Made by a program: the position numbers and the translations under genes
Notes under the pieces: model-generated
Databases searched by the model: none
Told to the model about the DNA's origin: nothing
What the model saw: only the letters and a program-made list of their open reading frames with translations
NCBI RefSeq assembly: GCF_004331685.1
Contig: NZ_SJSM01000002.1
Location: forward strand, 643,999-707,998
DNA from: Pedobacter hiemivivus
GTDB taxonomy: Bacteria > Bacteroidota > Bacteroidia > Sphingobacteriales > Sphingobacteriaceae
Reading direction: 5' to 3'
Length of the DNA stretch: 64,000 nucleotides
Shown: in pieces, positions 42,608 through 52,238 of the stretch
Layout of the letters: every line of letters begins with the position of its first letter
Numbering within the stretch: the first letter of the stretch is position 1

Positions 42608-42639
42608 CCTGGCTGGGGACTTTTTGCTTTCCGGCCGGG
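42608..42639 (+). promoter_or_regulatory. Intra-operon hairpin between SusD and ABC genes
   Basis: As RNA, CCUGGCUGG pairs with CCGGCCGGG (with G-U pairs) around a U-rich loop. It lies 17 bases after the susD stop and 28 bases before the ATPase gene, with no U-run behind the stem, so it fits an mRNA stability or attenuation element more than a terminator. Confidence 0.45.
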
Positions 42640-42667
42640 TTACCTATTTCTGAATTTTAAAAATACA

Positions 42668-43597
42668 ATGAACGAATTTATTGTTAGCATAAAAAATCTA
42701 TCACACCGTTACTCGGTTCAATGGTCTGTTAAGGATATTAATTTAGATATCAAAAAAAATGGCATCTATGGTTTACTAGGTGCAAATGGAGCTGGGAAAT
42801 CGACCATTATGAATATCATGTGTGGTGTGTTAAGGCAAACAAGTGGAGATGTGTTTATCAGGGGGATCAATATGCTGAATAATCCGATTGAAGCAAAAAA
42901 GCACCTGGGTTTCCTACCTCAGAAACCACCAGTTTCAAATGAACTCACAGTGGAAGAGTTTCTCGGCTATGCGGCTAACTTGCGATTGATGGACAAAAAA
43001 AATGTAGGGAAGGCCGTGACTGAGGCAATGGAAAGAGTTGGGATAGGACATTTTCGTAAACGTTTGATTGGGAGTCTTTCCGGAGGTTATCAGCAGCGTG
43101 TTGGAATCGCACAGGCAATTATCCATAAACCTGATTTTATTGTGTTGGATGAACCAACCAACGGGCTTGATCCAAACCAAATACTGGAAGTGCGTAATCT
43201 GATCAGGGAAATTGCTCAGGAACACACCGTGATTTTATCTACTCATATATTGCAAGAGGTGCAGGCGCTTTGCGATCATATTTGGATGATCAACCATGGA
43301 GATCTTGTGTTCTCCGGTAGCATTCGAGACTTCGATAATTATATCATTCCTGAATCTTTGCTGGTGACCATGATCGGTGCACCTTCAACCGATGAACTTA
43401 TAAATATACCTGGGGTTGTGGAAGCAACAGAGCTGAGTAATTACCGCTATAAAATAAAATTTGAGAACGCACAAGAAGCTACAGAGAGAATCGTAGAAAT
43501 GAGCGTAGCAAGAGGATGGAGGCTTACCGAGATCATACAGGAGCGAAATTCCCTTGAAACCATTTTTACTGAATTGTCCAACAAAAAGAAAATATGA
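42668..43597 (+). CDS. ABC transporter ATP-binding protein (GldA-like)
   Basis: The 309-residue ATPase has Walker A GLLGANGAGKST (about 37-48), Q-loop LPQKPPVSNE, signature LSGGYQQRVGIAQAI, Walker B FIVLDEPTNGLDP and switch histidine STHILQEV. After residue 225 comes an accessory domain, TDELINIPGVVEATEL. This pattern is that of GldA/NosF-type exporters, which move lipids, peptides or proteins. It ends 4 bases into the next gene, which encodes the permease. Together they form an exporter whose gene order follows SusC/SusD in the same direction. Confidence 0.93.
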   Translation: MNEFIVSIKNLSHRYSVQWSVKDINLDIKKNGIYGLLGANGAGKSTIMNIMCGVLRQTSGDVFIRGINMLNNPIEAKKHLGFLPQKPPVSNELTVEEFLGYAANLRLMDKKNVGKAVTEAMERVGIGHFRKRLIGSLSGGYQQRVGIAQAIIHKPDFIVLDEPTNGLDPNQILEVRNLIREIAQEHTVILSTHILQEVQALCDHIWMINHGDLVFSGSIRDFDNYIIPESLLVTMIGAPSTDELINIPGVVEATELSNYRYKIKFENAQEATERIVEMSVARGWRLTEIIQERNSLETIFTELSNKKKI

Positions 43598-45837
43598 ACA
43601 TGATACTTAATATCGCTAAAAACGAACTTCGAAAGCTTTTCTATTCTCCAGTGGCATGGCTGGTACTAATCATCTTTTGTATACAATGCAGTATGGTGTT
43701 TACAAATCTCTTCGATGGTTTTTTATTCTGGAAGAGAGGAAATATTGAAACAGACTATTATACATTTAAGAGTTTTGGCGCAAGTGGAGGTTTATATGCC
43801 AATGCTCAAAGCTACATTTACCTATATATCCCACTGATCACAATGGGTATCATGACCTCGGAATTTATAACGGGCTCAGTTAAACTCCTTTATTCATCCC
43901 CGGTGACAAATACCCAAATTGTAATCGGAAAATATCTTGCATTACTTTTCTTTAACCTTAGCTTGCTCGCAGTGCTATCCGTATTTAGCATCTATTGCTT
44001 ATTTTCAATTGAACATGTGGAAATCCCGCTTGTGCTTTGCGGGTTGTTTGGATTATTTTTGCTAGTTGCTACCTACCAGGCCATTGGACTTTTTATGTCT
44101 TCTATATCCTCTCACATTGTTGTCGCTGCATTAGGGACGTTCGGGATTTTGTCAATACTATCCTTTGTAGGAGGACTTTGGCAGGATGTTGCCTACTTGA
44201 GAGATATTACCTATTGGTTATCTATAAATTCCAGGGCTGGTACTTTTATCAGAGGGATGATTACCTCCGAAGATTTAATTTATTTTATCATCATATCTGG
44301 GATGTTCTTATTCTTGACAATTTCTTACCTGAAGTTTAAACGGCAACCAAGTACTTTTATTAAAAGATTAAGTGTATATGGGGGAGCGGTTTTGGTTACC
44401 ATGTTGATTGGATATTTGAGCTCAATGCCAGATTTAAAAGGCTACTCAGATGTAACCAGGGACAAGTTAAATACATTGACTAAAAACAGCCAGGAAATTG
44501 TATCAAATCTTCCAAAGGATATTACGATTACAACTTATGTAAACGTTCTGGCAAGGAACTCAGTATTTCTGGCACCGGACAGGTTCAAAAACGAACAAGG
44601 CAGATATGAGCAGTTCATTCGTTTCAAGCCCAGACTGAAACTGGAGTATGTTTACTATTACCATAAAGTACAAAACGAAAATCCAGTCTATGAAAGAACA
44701 AGTAAAAAATCAGAAAAGGAGATGCTTGATTCTGTCATGAGTTTATTCCGGTGGAAATTTGATGTCGTTCCTTATGCTGATATAAAGCCAAAAGTTGATC
44801 TTGCCTCAGAAGATTTTCAACAGGTTTCATTAATTCAAGGAAGTAATAATAAATCTTCATGGTTGCGGTTTTTTGACGATGCCCTTGTTGTACCATTTGA
44901 AAGCGAGATTTCTGCAGCATTTAAAAGGTTAAATCAGAAGTTACCAGTGGTGGGAATGGTGATAGGTCATGATGAAAGATCTATCTCGGGTAAATACAAC
45001 AGTGACTACGAACAATTTACTACAGCAAAACGTTATCGGAGTTCTTTGATTAATCAAGGCTTTGATCTCAGAGAGGTTTCATTGGATAAACCTATTGATA
45101 CGGACATCAGTATATTGTTACTGGCAGATCCAAAAAGTGCTTTAACTGTACCACAAAAACAAAATATTCAACAGTATATCGCCTCTGGTAGAAATATGAT
45201 GATTTTGGGAGAACCAGGGAGACAGGAGTATCTGAATCCTGTGATAAATGATTTCGGACTCCAATTGCTCCCAGGTAAACTTTTAGATACCACCCAGAAA
45301 TCTGAGCCCGATTTGATGGCTCTGAAACCTTCAGAGAGAGCCGTACAATTTTCTCCTTATTTCCGCGATATTTCGCTTCGAAAGCAGGTACTAGTGATGC
45401 CGTCTGCAGCTGGTATAGCTATTTCAGGTCATAGTGGTTATCAAACTCAGGTATTGTTCGAGTCAGGTACCAGCAGTTGGAATGAAGGTGAAAAGATAAG
45501 TAAGCCATATCCTACAGTAGTTGCGCTTTCAAAACAGGTTAATGGGAAAACTCAGAAAATTATAGTAACAGGTGACGCAGATTTTCTAAGCACTGCAGTT
45601 TTAAATCAGAATTATCAAAATAATAGCCCTGGTAACTACGGATTTATATCTGCGGCTTTCTCCTGGCTTTCTAATGGGACATCACCTGTAGACGTCCATC
45701 GCCCTGAAGGAATCGACAACCGCATAAAAATTGACGACAAGTTTTGGGACATTTCCTCTTTGGTAATGCGCTGGGTATATCCCTTGATCCTGATCGTTAT
45801 TGCATTGATCATTTATATACGTAGAAGGAGTAGATAG
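43594..45837 (+). CDS. Fused ABC permease and GldG-like protein
   Basis: The 747-residue protein joins two modules that are separate in Flavobacterium gliding genes. Residues 1-255 are an ABC-2 membrane part (GldF-like) with six predicted helices, beginning NELRKLFYSPVAWLVLIIFC. From about 260 a GldG-like part starts with a seventh helix (LSVYGGAVLVTMLIGYLSSM) and runs as a large extracytoplasmic domain with an IVSNLPKDITITTYVNVLAR start and GRNMMILGEPGRQEYLNPVI near 535. A final helix (YPLILIVIALIIYIRRRSR) anchors the C-terminus. It overlaps the ATPase gene by 4 bases and, with it, would form a complete transporter. Confidence 0.9.
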   Translation: MNMILNIAKNELRKLFYSPVAWLVLIIFCIQCSMVFTNLFDGFLFWKRGNIETDYYTFKSFGASGGLYANAQSYIYLYIPLITMGIMTSEFITGSVKLLYSSPVTNTQIVIGKYLALLFFNLSLLAVLSVFSIYCLFSIEHVEIPLVLCGLFGLFLLVATYQAIGLFMSSISSHIVVAALGTFGILSILSFVGGLWQDVAYLRDITYWLSINSRAGTFIRGMITSEDLIYFIIISGMFLFLTISYLKFKRQPSTFIKRLSVYGGAVLVTMLIGYLSSMPDLKGYSDVTRDKLNTLTKNSQEIVSNLPKDITITTYVNVLARNSVFLAPDRFKNEQGRYEQFIRFKPRLKLEYVYYYHKVQNENPVYERTSKKSEKEMLDSVMSLFRWKFDVVPYADIKPKVDLASEDFQQVSLIQGSNNKSSWLRFFDDALVVPFESEISAAFKRLNQKLPVVGMVIGHDERSISGKYNSDYEQFTTAKRYRSSLINQGFDLREVSLDKPIDTDISILLLADPKSALTVPQKQNIQQYIASGRNMMILGEPGRQEYLNPVINDFGLQLLPGKLLDTTQKSEPDLMALKPSERAVQFSPYFRDISLRKQVLVMPSAAGIAISGHSGYQTQVLFESGTSSWNEGEKISKPYPTVVALSKQVNGKTQKIIVTGDADFLSTAVLNQNYQNNSPGNYGFISAAFSWLSNGTSPVDVHRPEGIDNRIKIDDKFWDISSLVMRWVYPLILIVIALIIYIRRRSR

Positions 45838-45841
45838 AGGT

Positions 45842-47158
45842 ATGAGTTTTATAATTGATAAGCAAACATTAAATGATCTGGAAATACCTGGAAAAAAAGG
45901 TAAACGATCGGTTCAGTCGTTATTTAACGAAACCAAAACAAAGGGTGGGGCTGAACAGATAACCGAATTATTCCAATATCCCTTGGATTCAGCCATAGCA
46001 ATTAAAAAAAGATTGGATAGCTTTAAGTTCTTTAGTGAACTGGATGAACAGTTTCCAATAAATGTAGTAAATCTGGATTTGGCTGAACAATATCTGTTAA
46101 ATACAGATGAAAGGACGTTATTGAACAGGGAAAAGGATTCATTTTTACAAGGTATTAAAGATTTAATACAGCCCAATTCACAAAATCAGTTATTGATATT
46201 GGCAATCAAAGCTATTCTCATTATCGGAAAGGAACTTGATGTTTTTCTGAAAAAAATAGAAAAAAGGGCCTTAACCAGTGTTTTTGGGGAAACTTTTCTT
46301 GAATTGGAATCACTTCGGGACATCATCCCTGTTTGTGAAAACCCTAAGTGGAAGCAGCTAACAGAATTTGACCGGTATTTTAGGTTCGAAAAAAGAGAAC
46401 ATTTACTGCGTCTATTGACTTTGATCTATTCCCTTGATGTAAATATGACTGTCCCAAGGGTGGCTAAAATTCAAAAATTTGTCTTTCCAACAGTATCAGA
46501 TCAATCTGGTTCGGTTTTGGAAATCCAGGGGTTAAGACATCCTCATCTCAAAGGGGCTATAACAAACGACATTATTGCCGGATGTGATGAAAACCTGATT
46601 TTTCTGACTGGGGTAAATATGGCGGGAAAATCTACTTTTATGAAGTCCTTTGGCATTGCGGTATTCCTTGCTCATTTGGGCTTTCCTGTTCCTGCTTCAA
46701 GAATGACATTTAGCGTTTTTGATGGGCTGCTCACCACGATTAATTTATCTGACAATTTAAGTGTCGGTCACAGCCATTTTTATGCGGAAGTTGTCCGGGT
46801 ACGTAAAATGGCAGAATTTATACAGAAAGGAAAAAAGATGGTGATCATTGTGGATGAGCTATTCCGTGGTACAAATGTTAAAGATGCATTTGATGCAACG
46901 GTTGCCATAGCCTCTGCATTTTCTAAAAAAGACACTTCAGTTTTTATGATTTCAACGCACATCATCGAAGCTGGGAAGGTGCTTGGCGAATCTCATCCAA
47001 CAATATCCTTTGTGTTCCTCCCAACAATAATGAAAGAAGGTAGGCCAGTTTATACTTACCGCCTCCTAAAGGGGATTTCCAGTGATCGCCACGGAATGTT
47101 AATCGTTGAGAACGAAGGAATACTTGAATTACTTAACAACAATCACCGTAAAATATGA
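45842..47158 (+). CDS. MutS-like ATPase without mismatch-binding domain (copy 1)
   Basis: The 438-residue protein has the core and ATPase parts of MutS (domains III and V) but lacks domains I and II and the Phe-x-Glu mismatch motif. Residues 1-220 are helical levers, starting LPKKGKRSVQSLFNETKTKG-like with the SLFN and GG pattern seen in MutS core. The ATPase has Walker A TGVNMAGKST (256-265), the N-terminal-loop LAHLGFPVPA, SHFYAEVVRVRKMAE, Walker B VIIVDELFRGTN (about 334-345) and STHIIEAGK. It begins 4 bases after the permease gene. The role is unknown; it is not standard mismatch repair. Confidence 0.88.
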   Translation: MSFIIDKQTLNDLEIPGKKGKRSVQSLFNETKTKGGAEQITELFQYPLDSAIAIKKRLDSFKFFSELDEQFPINVVNLDLAEQYLLNTDERTLLNREKDSFLQGIKDLIQPNSQNQLLILAIKAILIIGKELDVFLKKIEKRALTSVFGETFLELESLRDIIPVCENPKWKQLTEFDRYFRFEKREHLLRLLTLIYSLDVNMTVPRVAKIQKFVFPTVSDQSGSVLEIQGLRHPHLKGAITNDIIAGCDENLIFLTGVNMAGKSTFMKSFGIAVFLAHLGFPVPASRMTFSVFDGLLTTINLSDNLSVGHSHFYAEVVRVRKMAEFIQKGKKMVIIVDELFRGTNVKDAFDATVAIASAFSKKDTSVFMISTHIIEAGKVLGESHPTISFVFLPTIMKEGRPVYTYRLLKGISSDRHGMLIVENEGILELLNNNHRKI

Positions 47159-48468
47159 CCTTTTTCACCGATATTCAAACACGGCAAGACCTCAATCTAC
47201 TTGATAGGTATAGTAATAAATCGGTCTATGCGATCTTTAACCATGTTAGAACCTCAGGGGGGGCGAGACTTTTGGAAAAGATGTTTAATAACCCGCTCAT
47301 CGACCATGAAAGGATAAACTTGAGGAGTTCTATTTTTAAGTTTTTCGCCACCGTTGACATTGAATTCCCTATCGATAATGATGAGTTTTTAGTCGTCGAA
47401 TCCTATCTAGAAAGTGGCGGAATTAGTACCATGATGAGTTTTATCGGGAACATAAGGATTGCTGCGTTAAAGATTTTAGGCGTTTCTGAAGAATATGAGC
47501 TACGAATCAAGCAAATTTGCGCTGTTTCTAAAATTTGTTATCAATTTAAAAACTTTATTTCAGAGATTTTGGCGGTAGATGGCGACAATCCCTTAGCTAG
47601 CGAATTGCTTGCCGCGCAGGATTTTCTCAATAAGGAAATACACACAAAAATACCAAGTGATGTACAAGAACTTTCGATCTCAAATCTGACTAGCTATGAT
47701 CGAAAATTTCGAATCCAGGTCAATAAGCAACTATTAGGCATTATTGATCTAATTCATCATTTGGATCTGTATGTTACTGTTTCCTCGCTATCGCGTAAAA
47801 ACGAATTTTCTTACGCAATAGCGCTCCCAGGTAATAGCAACGTTTTATCCATGACTGATTGCCGGAATCCCTTAGTAAAGTTCGCAAAGGGGAATACTAT
47901 TGAGATTACAGAAAATAAGAATGTAATCTTTTTAACCGGAGCTAATATGGCCGGTAAATCAACGTTCATGAAGTCTGTCGGTATTGCTCTTTATCTGGCA
48001 CACATGGGATTTCCCGTACCAGTGGGTCAAATGACATTTTCTGTGATGGAAGGATTATACACCTCTATTAACATTTCCGATAATCTTGAACAGGGATACA
48101 GTCATTTCTATGCTGAGGTTAAACGGGTAAAGGATGTCGCAGAAGCGGTTTCTTCTTCTAAAAAGGTATTTGTCATATTTGACGAACTCTTTAAAGGTAC
48201 CAATGTTAAAGATGCCTATGATGCTACATTGGTAGTTACTCAGGCTTTTGCACAGTATAAGCGATGTGGTTTTATCATATCTACACACATCATTGAGGTA
48301 ACAAAGGAACTTGGCGCATGTAAAGAAAATATTCAATTCTTCTACTTGCCGACTGAGATGCATGAGAAAAAACCAGTTTACACCTATAAGTTAAAAGAAG
48401 GCGTAACAGATGACCGCCATGGTATGGTGCTCATCCAAAAAGAAGGTATTCTGGAGATGCTGAAATAA
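47155..48468 (+). CDS. MutS-like ATPase without mismatch-binding domain (copy 2)
   Basis: This 437-residue paralogue overlaps the first by 4 bases, so the two are translated together. Walker A is TGANMAGKST (261-270), followed by LAHMGFPVPVGQMTFSVMEG, HFYAEVKRVKDVAEAV, Walker B VFVIFDELFKGTN and STHIIEVTK. The N-terminal 230 residues diverge more from copy 1 than the ATPase part does. Two adjacent, related subunits suggest a heterodimer, as in MSH pairs. Neither has an obvious membrane anchor or Smr nuclease domain. It ends 26 bases before the exported M16 protease gene. Confidence 0.88.
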   Translation: MTFFTDIQTRQDLNLLDRYSNKSVYAIFNHVRTSGGARLLEKMFNNPLIDHERINLRSSIFKFFATVDIEFPIDNDEFLVVESYLESGGISTMMSFIGNIRIAALKILGVSEEYELRIKQICAVSKICYQFKNFISEILAVDGDNPLASELLAAQDFLNKEIHTKIPSDVQELSISNLTSYDRKFRIQVNKQLLGIIDLIHHLDLYVTVSSLSRKNEFSYAIALPGNSNVLSMTDCRNPLVKFAKGNTIEITENKNVIFLTGANMAGKSTFMKSVGIALYLAHMGFPVPVGQMTFSVMEGLYTSINISDNLEQGYSHFYAEVKRVKDVAEAVSSSKKVFVIFDELFKGTNVKDAYDATLVVTQAFAQYKRCGFIISTHIIEVTKELGACKENIQFFYLPTEMHEKKPVYTYKLKEGVTDDRHGMVLIQKEGILEMLK

Positions 48469-48494
48469 ATATTTAACCGCATGAAAACTAACAT

Positions 48495-51323
48495 ATGAAA
48501 AAACTATCAACCTATATAAATTATGTCATATCATTATTTATATTTTTAACAGCTTCGGCAGTTTTAAATTTACCAGCCAGTGGGCAAGTTTTGCCTTTGG
48601 ATCCTAATGTTAGAGTTGGTAAGCTGCCTAATGGATTCACCTATTACATTAGACATAACATAGAGCCTAAAAACCGTGTAGTATTTTACCTGGCCAATAA
48701 AGTCGGCTCTATTCTGGAAACCGATGAGCAGCAAGGCTTAGCCCATTTTATGGAACATATGGCCTTTAATGGAACGACACATTTCCCAAAAAACGAACTA
48801 ATCGATTATCTGCAGAAAGCTGGAGTAAGATTTGGCGCAGACATCAATGCCTATACCAGTTTTGATGAAACTGTTTATCAGCTTCCCTTACCGACGGATA
48901 AACCTGATGTGCTTAAAAATGGCTTGCAGATTATGCGAGACTGGGCACATGGAGCACTTTTAGAAAAATCCGAGATTGATAAGGAGCGAGGTGTAATTTT
49001 GGAAGAAAAGCGTTTGGGCAAGGGCGCAAATGAACGCATGAAGCACCAATTTTGGCCAATGATGTTGAATGGTTCAAAATATGCAAAAAGATTGCCAATC
49101 GGCTTAGATGAGGTGCTAACCAGTTTTAAGCCGGAAACTATTCGTGCTTTTTATAACGACTGGTATAGACCAAATCTTCAGGCTCTAATTGTAGTTGGAG
49201 ATATTAGCGTGGAGGAGATGGAACGCAATATTATAGCGAAGTTCTCTGATCTGAAAAATCCAGCTAACGAAAGGGCACGGACAAAATATATGATACCACT
49301 TACGGGTAAAAACCAGTATATGGCTGTGACGGATAAAGAGATGACCAGTACGATTGCCCAGGTGATGATTAAGAGCCAGGCACCAGAGTTTAAAACTGCT
49401 ACAGATTTCCGCAATGCATTTTTACGGGCATTGTTCAATCAAATGCTTGCAGTGCGTTATGGGGAACTTTTACAAAAACCAAACCCTGATTTTTTACAAG
49501 GTGGTGCCGATATCGGTAACTTTTTAGGTGGACTGTATGCTTATACTGCTGTTGTCGCTGCAAAACCAGGTAAAGGAGAATTGGAAAAAGCTTTTAAATC
49601 CTTATGGCGTGAGACCGTAAGAGTGAAGAAATTTGGATTTACATCAGCTGAGCTTGTGCGAGCAAAAACGAACTACATCAGTACAATGGAGGCAGCCTAT
49701 AAGGAAAAAGATAAAAGAAGTTCTGAAAGTTATGTAAAGGAATATCTACAGTACTTTTTACAAGGCAATGCTGCGCCAGGTATTGAGGTTGAATATAAAT
49801 TGGTTCAAAGTGAGATGCCTGGGATCTCTCTGGAGGAAGTGAACCAGCTTGCCCAAACCTATATCAAAGATACCGACAGGGATATTTTAGTGATGGCCCC
49901 AGATAATGATAAAGCAGATTTGCCAAATGAAGAAACCATAAAATCCTGGCTTGCCTCCGTAGAGACTGAGGAGCTTAAGGCTTATACTGAAGTCCCAAAT
50001 ACGAAACCGTTGCTAACCAAAATGCCTGTAAAAGGAAAAATTATCTCAGAAAAAAAGGATGCTAAATTAAACATCACCACACTAATGCTAAGCAATGGTA
50101 TTAAAGTGGTTTTGAAACCGACAAAATATAAGAACAACGAGGTGATTTTTACTGGTTTTGCGCCAGGAGGAACTTCTTTATATAGTGATGCCGATTACCA
50201 GTCTGCCGCTAATTCAGCTGCCATCGTCAGCTCTTTTGGAGTTGGAAATTATTCATTGACAGAACTTGGTAGATTTTTAACTGGTAAACAGCTCAGTATA
50301 CAACCTGGTCTGGGAGATCGCTCACAAAGCTTTAGCGGCAGTGCGACTCTAAAAGATCTACCATTGGCATTAGAACTACTTTATGGTTATGCTACTGAAC
50401 CGAGAAAAGACCGGGAACAATTTGAAAGTATCATTAGCCGATCTAAAGCCTCCCTAGCCAACCGAAGTGATGATCCTTCCAGTATATTCCAGGATACAGC
50501 CGCAGCAGTTTTAAGTGATTACAATGTGCGTCGCACAGGACCCACCATTGGCAAACTTGATCAAATTAAACTGGATCGTGTTTATGATATTTATAAAGAA
50601 CGCTTCGGAAATGCTGCAGGATTTATATTTATTTTTGTAGGTAGCTTCTCTGTAGATAGTATCAAACCGCTATTGGAGCAGTATCTGGCGGCCTTACCCA
50701 CTAATAAAAAGATAACACTGCCAAAAAATCTTGGTATTCAGATTCCAGATGGTAAGATTTCAAAAACAGTATACAAAGGGGTTGAACCAAAAGCCACTGT
50801 GCAGCTTATTTTCTCTGGTAAATTCGATTATACGCTGGGGAACAATATTGAGTTGGATGCATTAAAAGAGACTTTGGAAATAAGACTAGTGGAAAGATTA
50901 AGGGAAGAAGAAGGCGGGGTTTATACACCCTCTGCACAAGCTTCAAGCACTAAATTTCCGGAGTCACGTTATAGTCTTGGTATTTCTTTCGGATGTTCTC
51001 CGCAAAATGTTGAGAAGCTGATCGCGTCGGTATTGGATGAGATCAACAAACTGAAAACTGTCGGTCCACCAAAAGTGAATATCGATAAATTCGTTGCTGA
51101 ACAACGTAAACAGCGGGAAACAGTTGTAAAGACAAATGGATACTGGTTGAATTATCTGAACACTCGTTTACAAAATGGCGAAGATTTTAGGTTGTTGGAT
51201 AGCTACAATGGTTTGCTAAACAAACTGAATCCTGCAACCCTTAAAATAGCCGCACAGAAATACCTGAGTGGAGAGAACTATGTCAGGCTTGTTCTGATGC
51301 CTGAAAACATGAAAACTGATTAA
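48495..51323 (+). CDS. Exported M16-family zinc peptidase
   Basis: The 942-residue protein has a signal peptide (about residues 1-31, ending ASGQ) and two tandem M16 halves. The inverted zinc motif HFMEH is at 84-88, with the distal glutamate in ERGVILEEKRLG near 165. The second half (from about 520) has the M16 inactive partner pattern, with RLREEEGGVYTPSAQAS, the R-x-x-x...G-x-Y box that closes the chamber. Periplasmic M16 proteins cut peptides and unfolded segments. It closes the SusC-SusD-ABC-MutS operon and points to a peptide-like substrate or to maturation of an exported peptide. Confidence 0.92.
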   Translation: MKKLSTYINYVISLFIFLTASAVLNLPASGQVLPLDPNVRVGKLPNGFTYYIRHNIEPKNRVVFYLANKVGSILETDEQQGLAHFMEHMAFNGTTHFPKNELIDYLQKAGVRFGADINAYTSFDETVYQLPLPTDKPDVLKNGLQIMRDWAHGALLEKSEIDKERGVILEEKRLGKGANERMKHQFWPMMLNGSKYAKRLPIGLDEVLTSFKPETIRAFYNDWYRPNLQALIVVGDISVEEMERNIIAKFSDLKNPANERARTKYMIPLTGKNQYMAVTDKEMTSTIAQVMIKSQAPEFKTATDFRNAFLRALFNQMLAVRYGELLQKPNPDFLQGGADIGNFLGGLYAYTAVVAAKPGKGELEKAFKSLWRETVRVKKFGFTSAELVRAKTNYISTMEAAYKEKDKRSSESYVKEYLQYFLQGNAAPGIEVEYKLVQSEMPGISLEEVNQLAQTYIKDTDRDILVMAPDNDKADLPNEETIKSWLASVETEELKAYTEVPNTKPLLTKMPVKGKIISEKKDAKLNITTLMLSNGIKVVLKPTKYKNNEVIFTGFAPGGTSLYSDADYQSAANSAAIVSSFGVGNYSLTELGRFLTGKQLSIQPGLGDRSQSFSGSATLKDLPLALELLYGYATEPRKDREQFESIISRSKASLANRSDDPSSIFQDTAAAVLSDYNVRRTGPTIGKLDQIKLDRVYDIYKERFGNAAGFIFIFVGSFSVDSIKPLLEQYLAALPTNKKITLPKNLGIQIPDGKISKTVYKGVEPKATVQLIFSGKFDYTLGNNIELDALKETLEIRLVERLREEEGGVYTPSAQASSTKFPESRYSLGISFGCSPQNVEKLIASVLDEINKLKTVGPPKVNIDKFVAEQRKQRETVVKTNGYWLNYLNTRLQNGEDFRLLDSYNGLLNKLNPATLKIAAQKYLSGENYVRLVLMPENMKTD

Positions 51324-51569
51324 TAATCAGCTATGAATCGAAAAACCACCTCTCTTATAATCGCAGTTAAAGCTGCAATACTTAGTTAATAATGCGGATA
51401 GAGTTGGTTTCTCTATGTGTGTCGTTTCGCTCATGAAACGGAAATTTAGGTTAGAAGTGTAGTCTTGGCTCGGATGAGCGCTGCACTTCTTAAAGTTAAT
51501 ATTTTTTAGTGAAAAGTAGGGCAAATCGGATTAATCCCCGGTTTGCTCTTCTTGATTAACAATCTCATC

Positions 51570-52238
51570 ATGGCGAATAGCAAAAAAAAGAATCGGGATC
51601 CCATACCGTGCATTATCCATCCAATGGCCTATAGGCGCCTTTTTATTTACCTGAATTCAATTTTGGTGATGAAAGATCAGAACTATTTTCAATCTGGTTT
51701 AACAAGGTTGTTAAAGGGGCTGTATTTTAAATATGGCAATGCGTTTTATGCAGAAAATACGGATGCTAATGTAGCGGCCTTTGTATCTCGTGGACTGGGA
51801 TTTGCGCATTACATGCACCCTGTGCGAGGCAAGGTTGTTATAGATGTCTTTGGGCCTGGTGAGATCGCTTTGAACCCCGATAGTTTTTTTAATGGTACTC
51901 CGGCTGATACCGGATTGGAGTTTATTAAGCAAACCAATATTCTTTATGTAACGGCGAAGGATATGGAAGATTTGTTTGAGGGATTTGATGAGGCGAAGAT
52001 ATTGACCATAAAGACTCTTGCAGCGATGTTTAAACATATTCGGGCTAAGGATGAGCTTCATCGTTTATTGGGAAAGGAAAAGGTTAAACGCTTTTTTGAT
52101 TTGTATCCAATGTTACTTAAGCCTGCCAGGCAAGCACCTATGCAGTATAAAGATATAGCTAGTTATTTGAATGTCGATCAATATCATTTTTCTACTTTGA
52201 TGAAAGAACTCTATCCGCATCTGCAGAGCCAAGACTAA
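51570..52238 (+). CDS. Crp/Fnr-like regulator
   Basis: The 222-residue product has a cNMP-binding-like fold (about residues 40-130, GLYFKYGNAFYAENTDANVA and DVFGPGEIALNPDSFF) and a C-terminal helical region with QYKDIASYLNVDQYHFSTLM, which fits the HTH of Bacteroidota Crp-like proteins. The ATG at 51570 is chosen because the nine residues before it start at a TTG and are hydrophobic and unlike the family. It is transcribed in the same direction as the M16 gene 246 bases upstream but appears monocistronic. Effector unknown. Confidence 0.75.
   Translation: MANSKKKNRDPIPCIIHPMAYRRLFIYLNSILVMKDQNYFQSGLTRLLKGLYFKYGNAFYAENTDANVAAFVSRGLGFAHYMHPVRGKVVIDVFGPGEIALNPDSFFNGTPADTGLEFIKQTNILYVTAKDMEDLFEGFDEAKILTIKTLAAMFKHIRAKDELHRLLGKEKVKRFFDLYPMLLKPARQAPMQYKDIASYLNVDQYHFSTLMKELYPHLQSQD

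Noticed and set aside
45842..48468. MutS-like genes read as DNA mismatch repair MutS
   Set aside because: They are about 438 residues, half the size of MutS, and lack the mismatch-recognition and connector domains, so no mismatch repair role is claimed.
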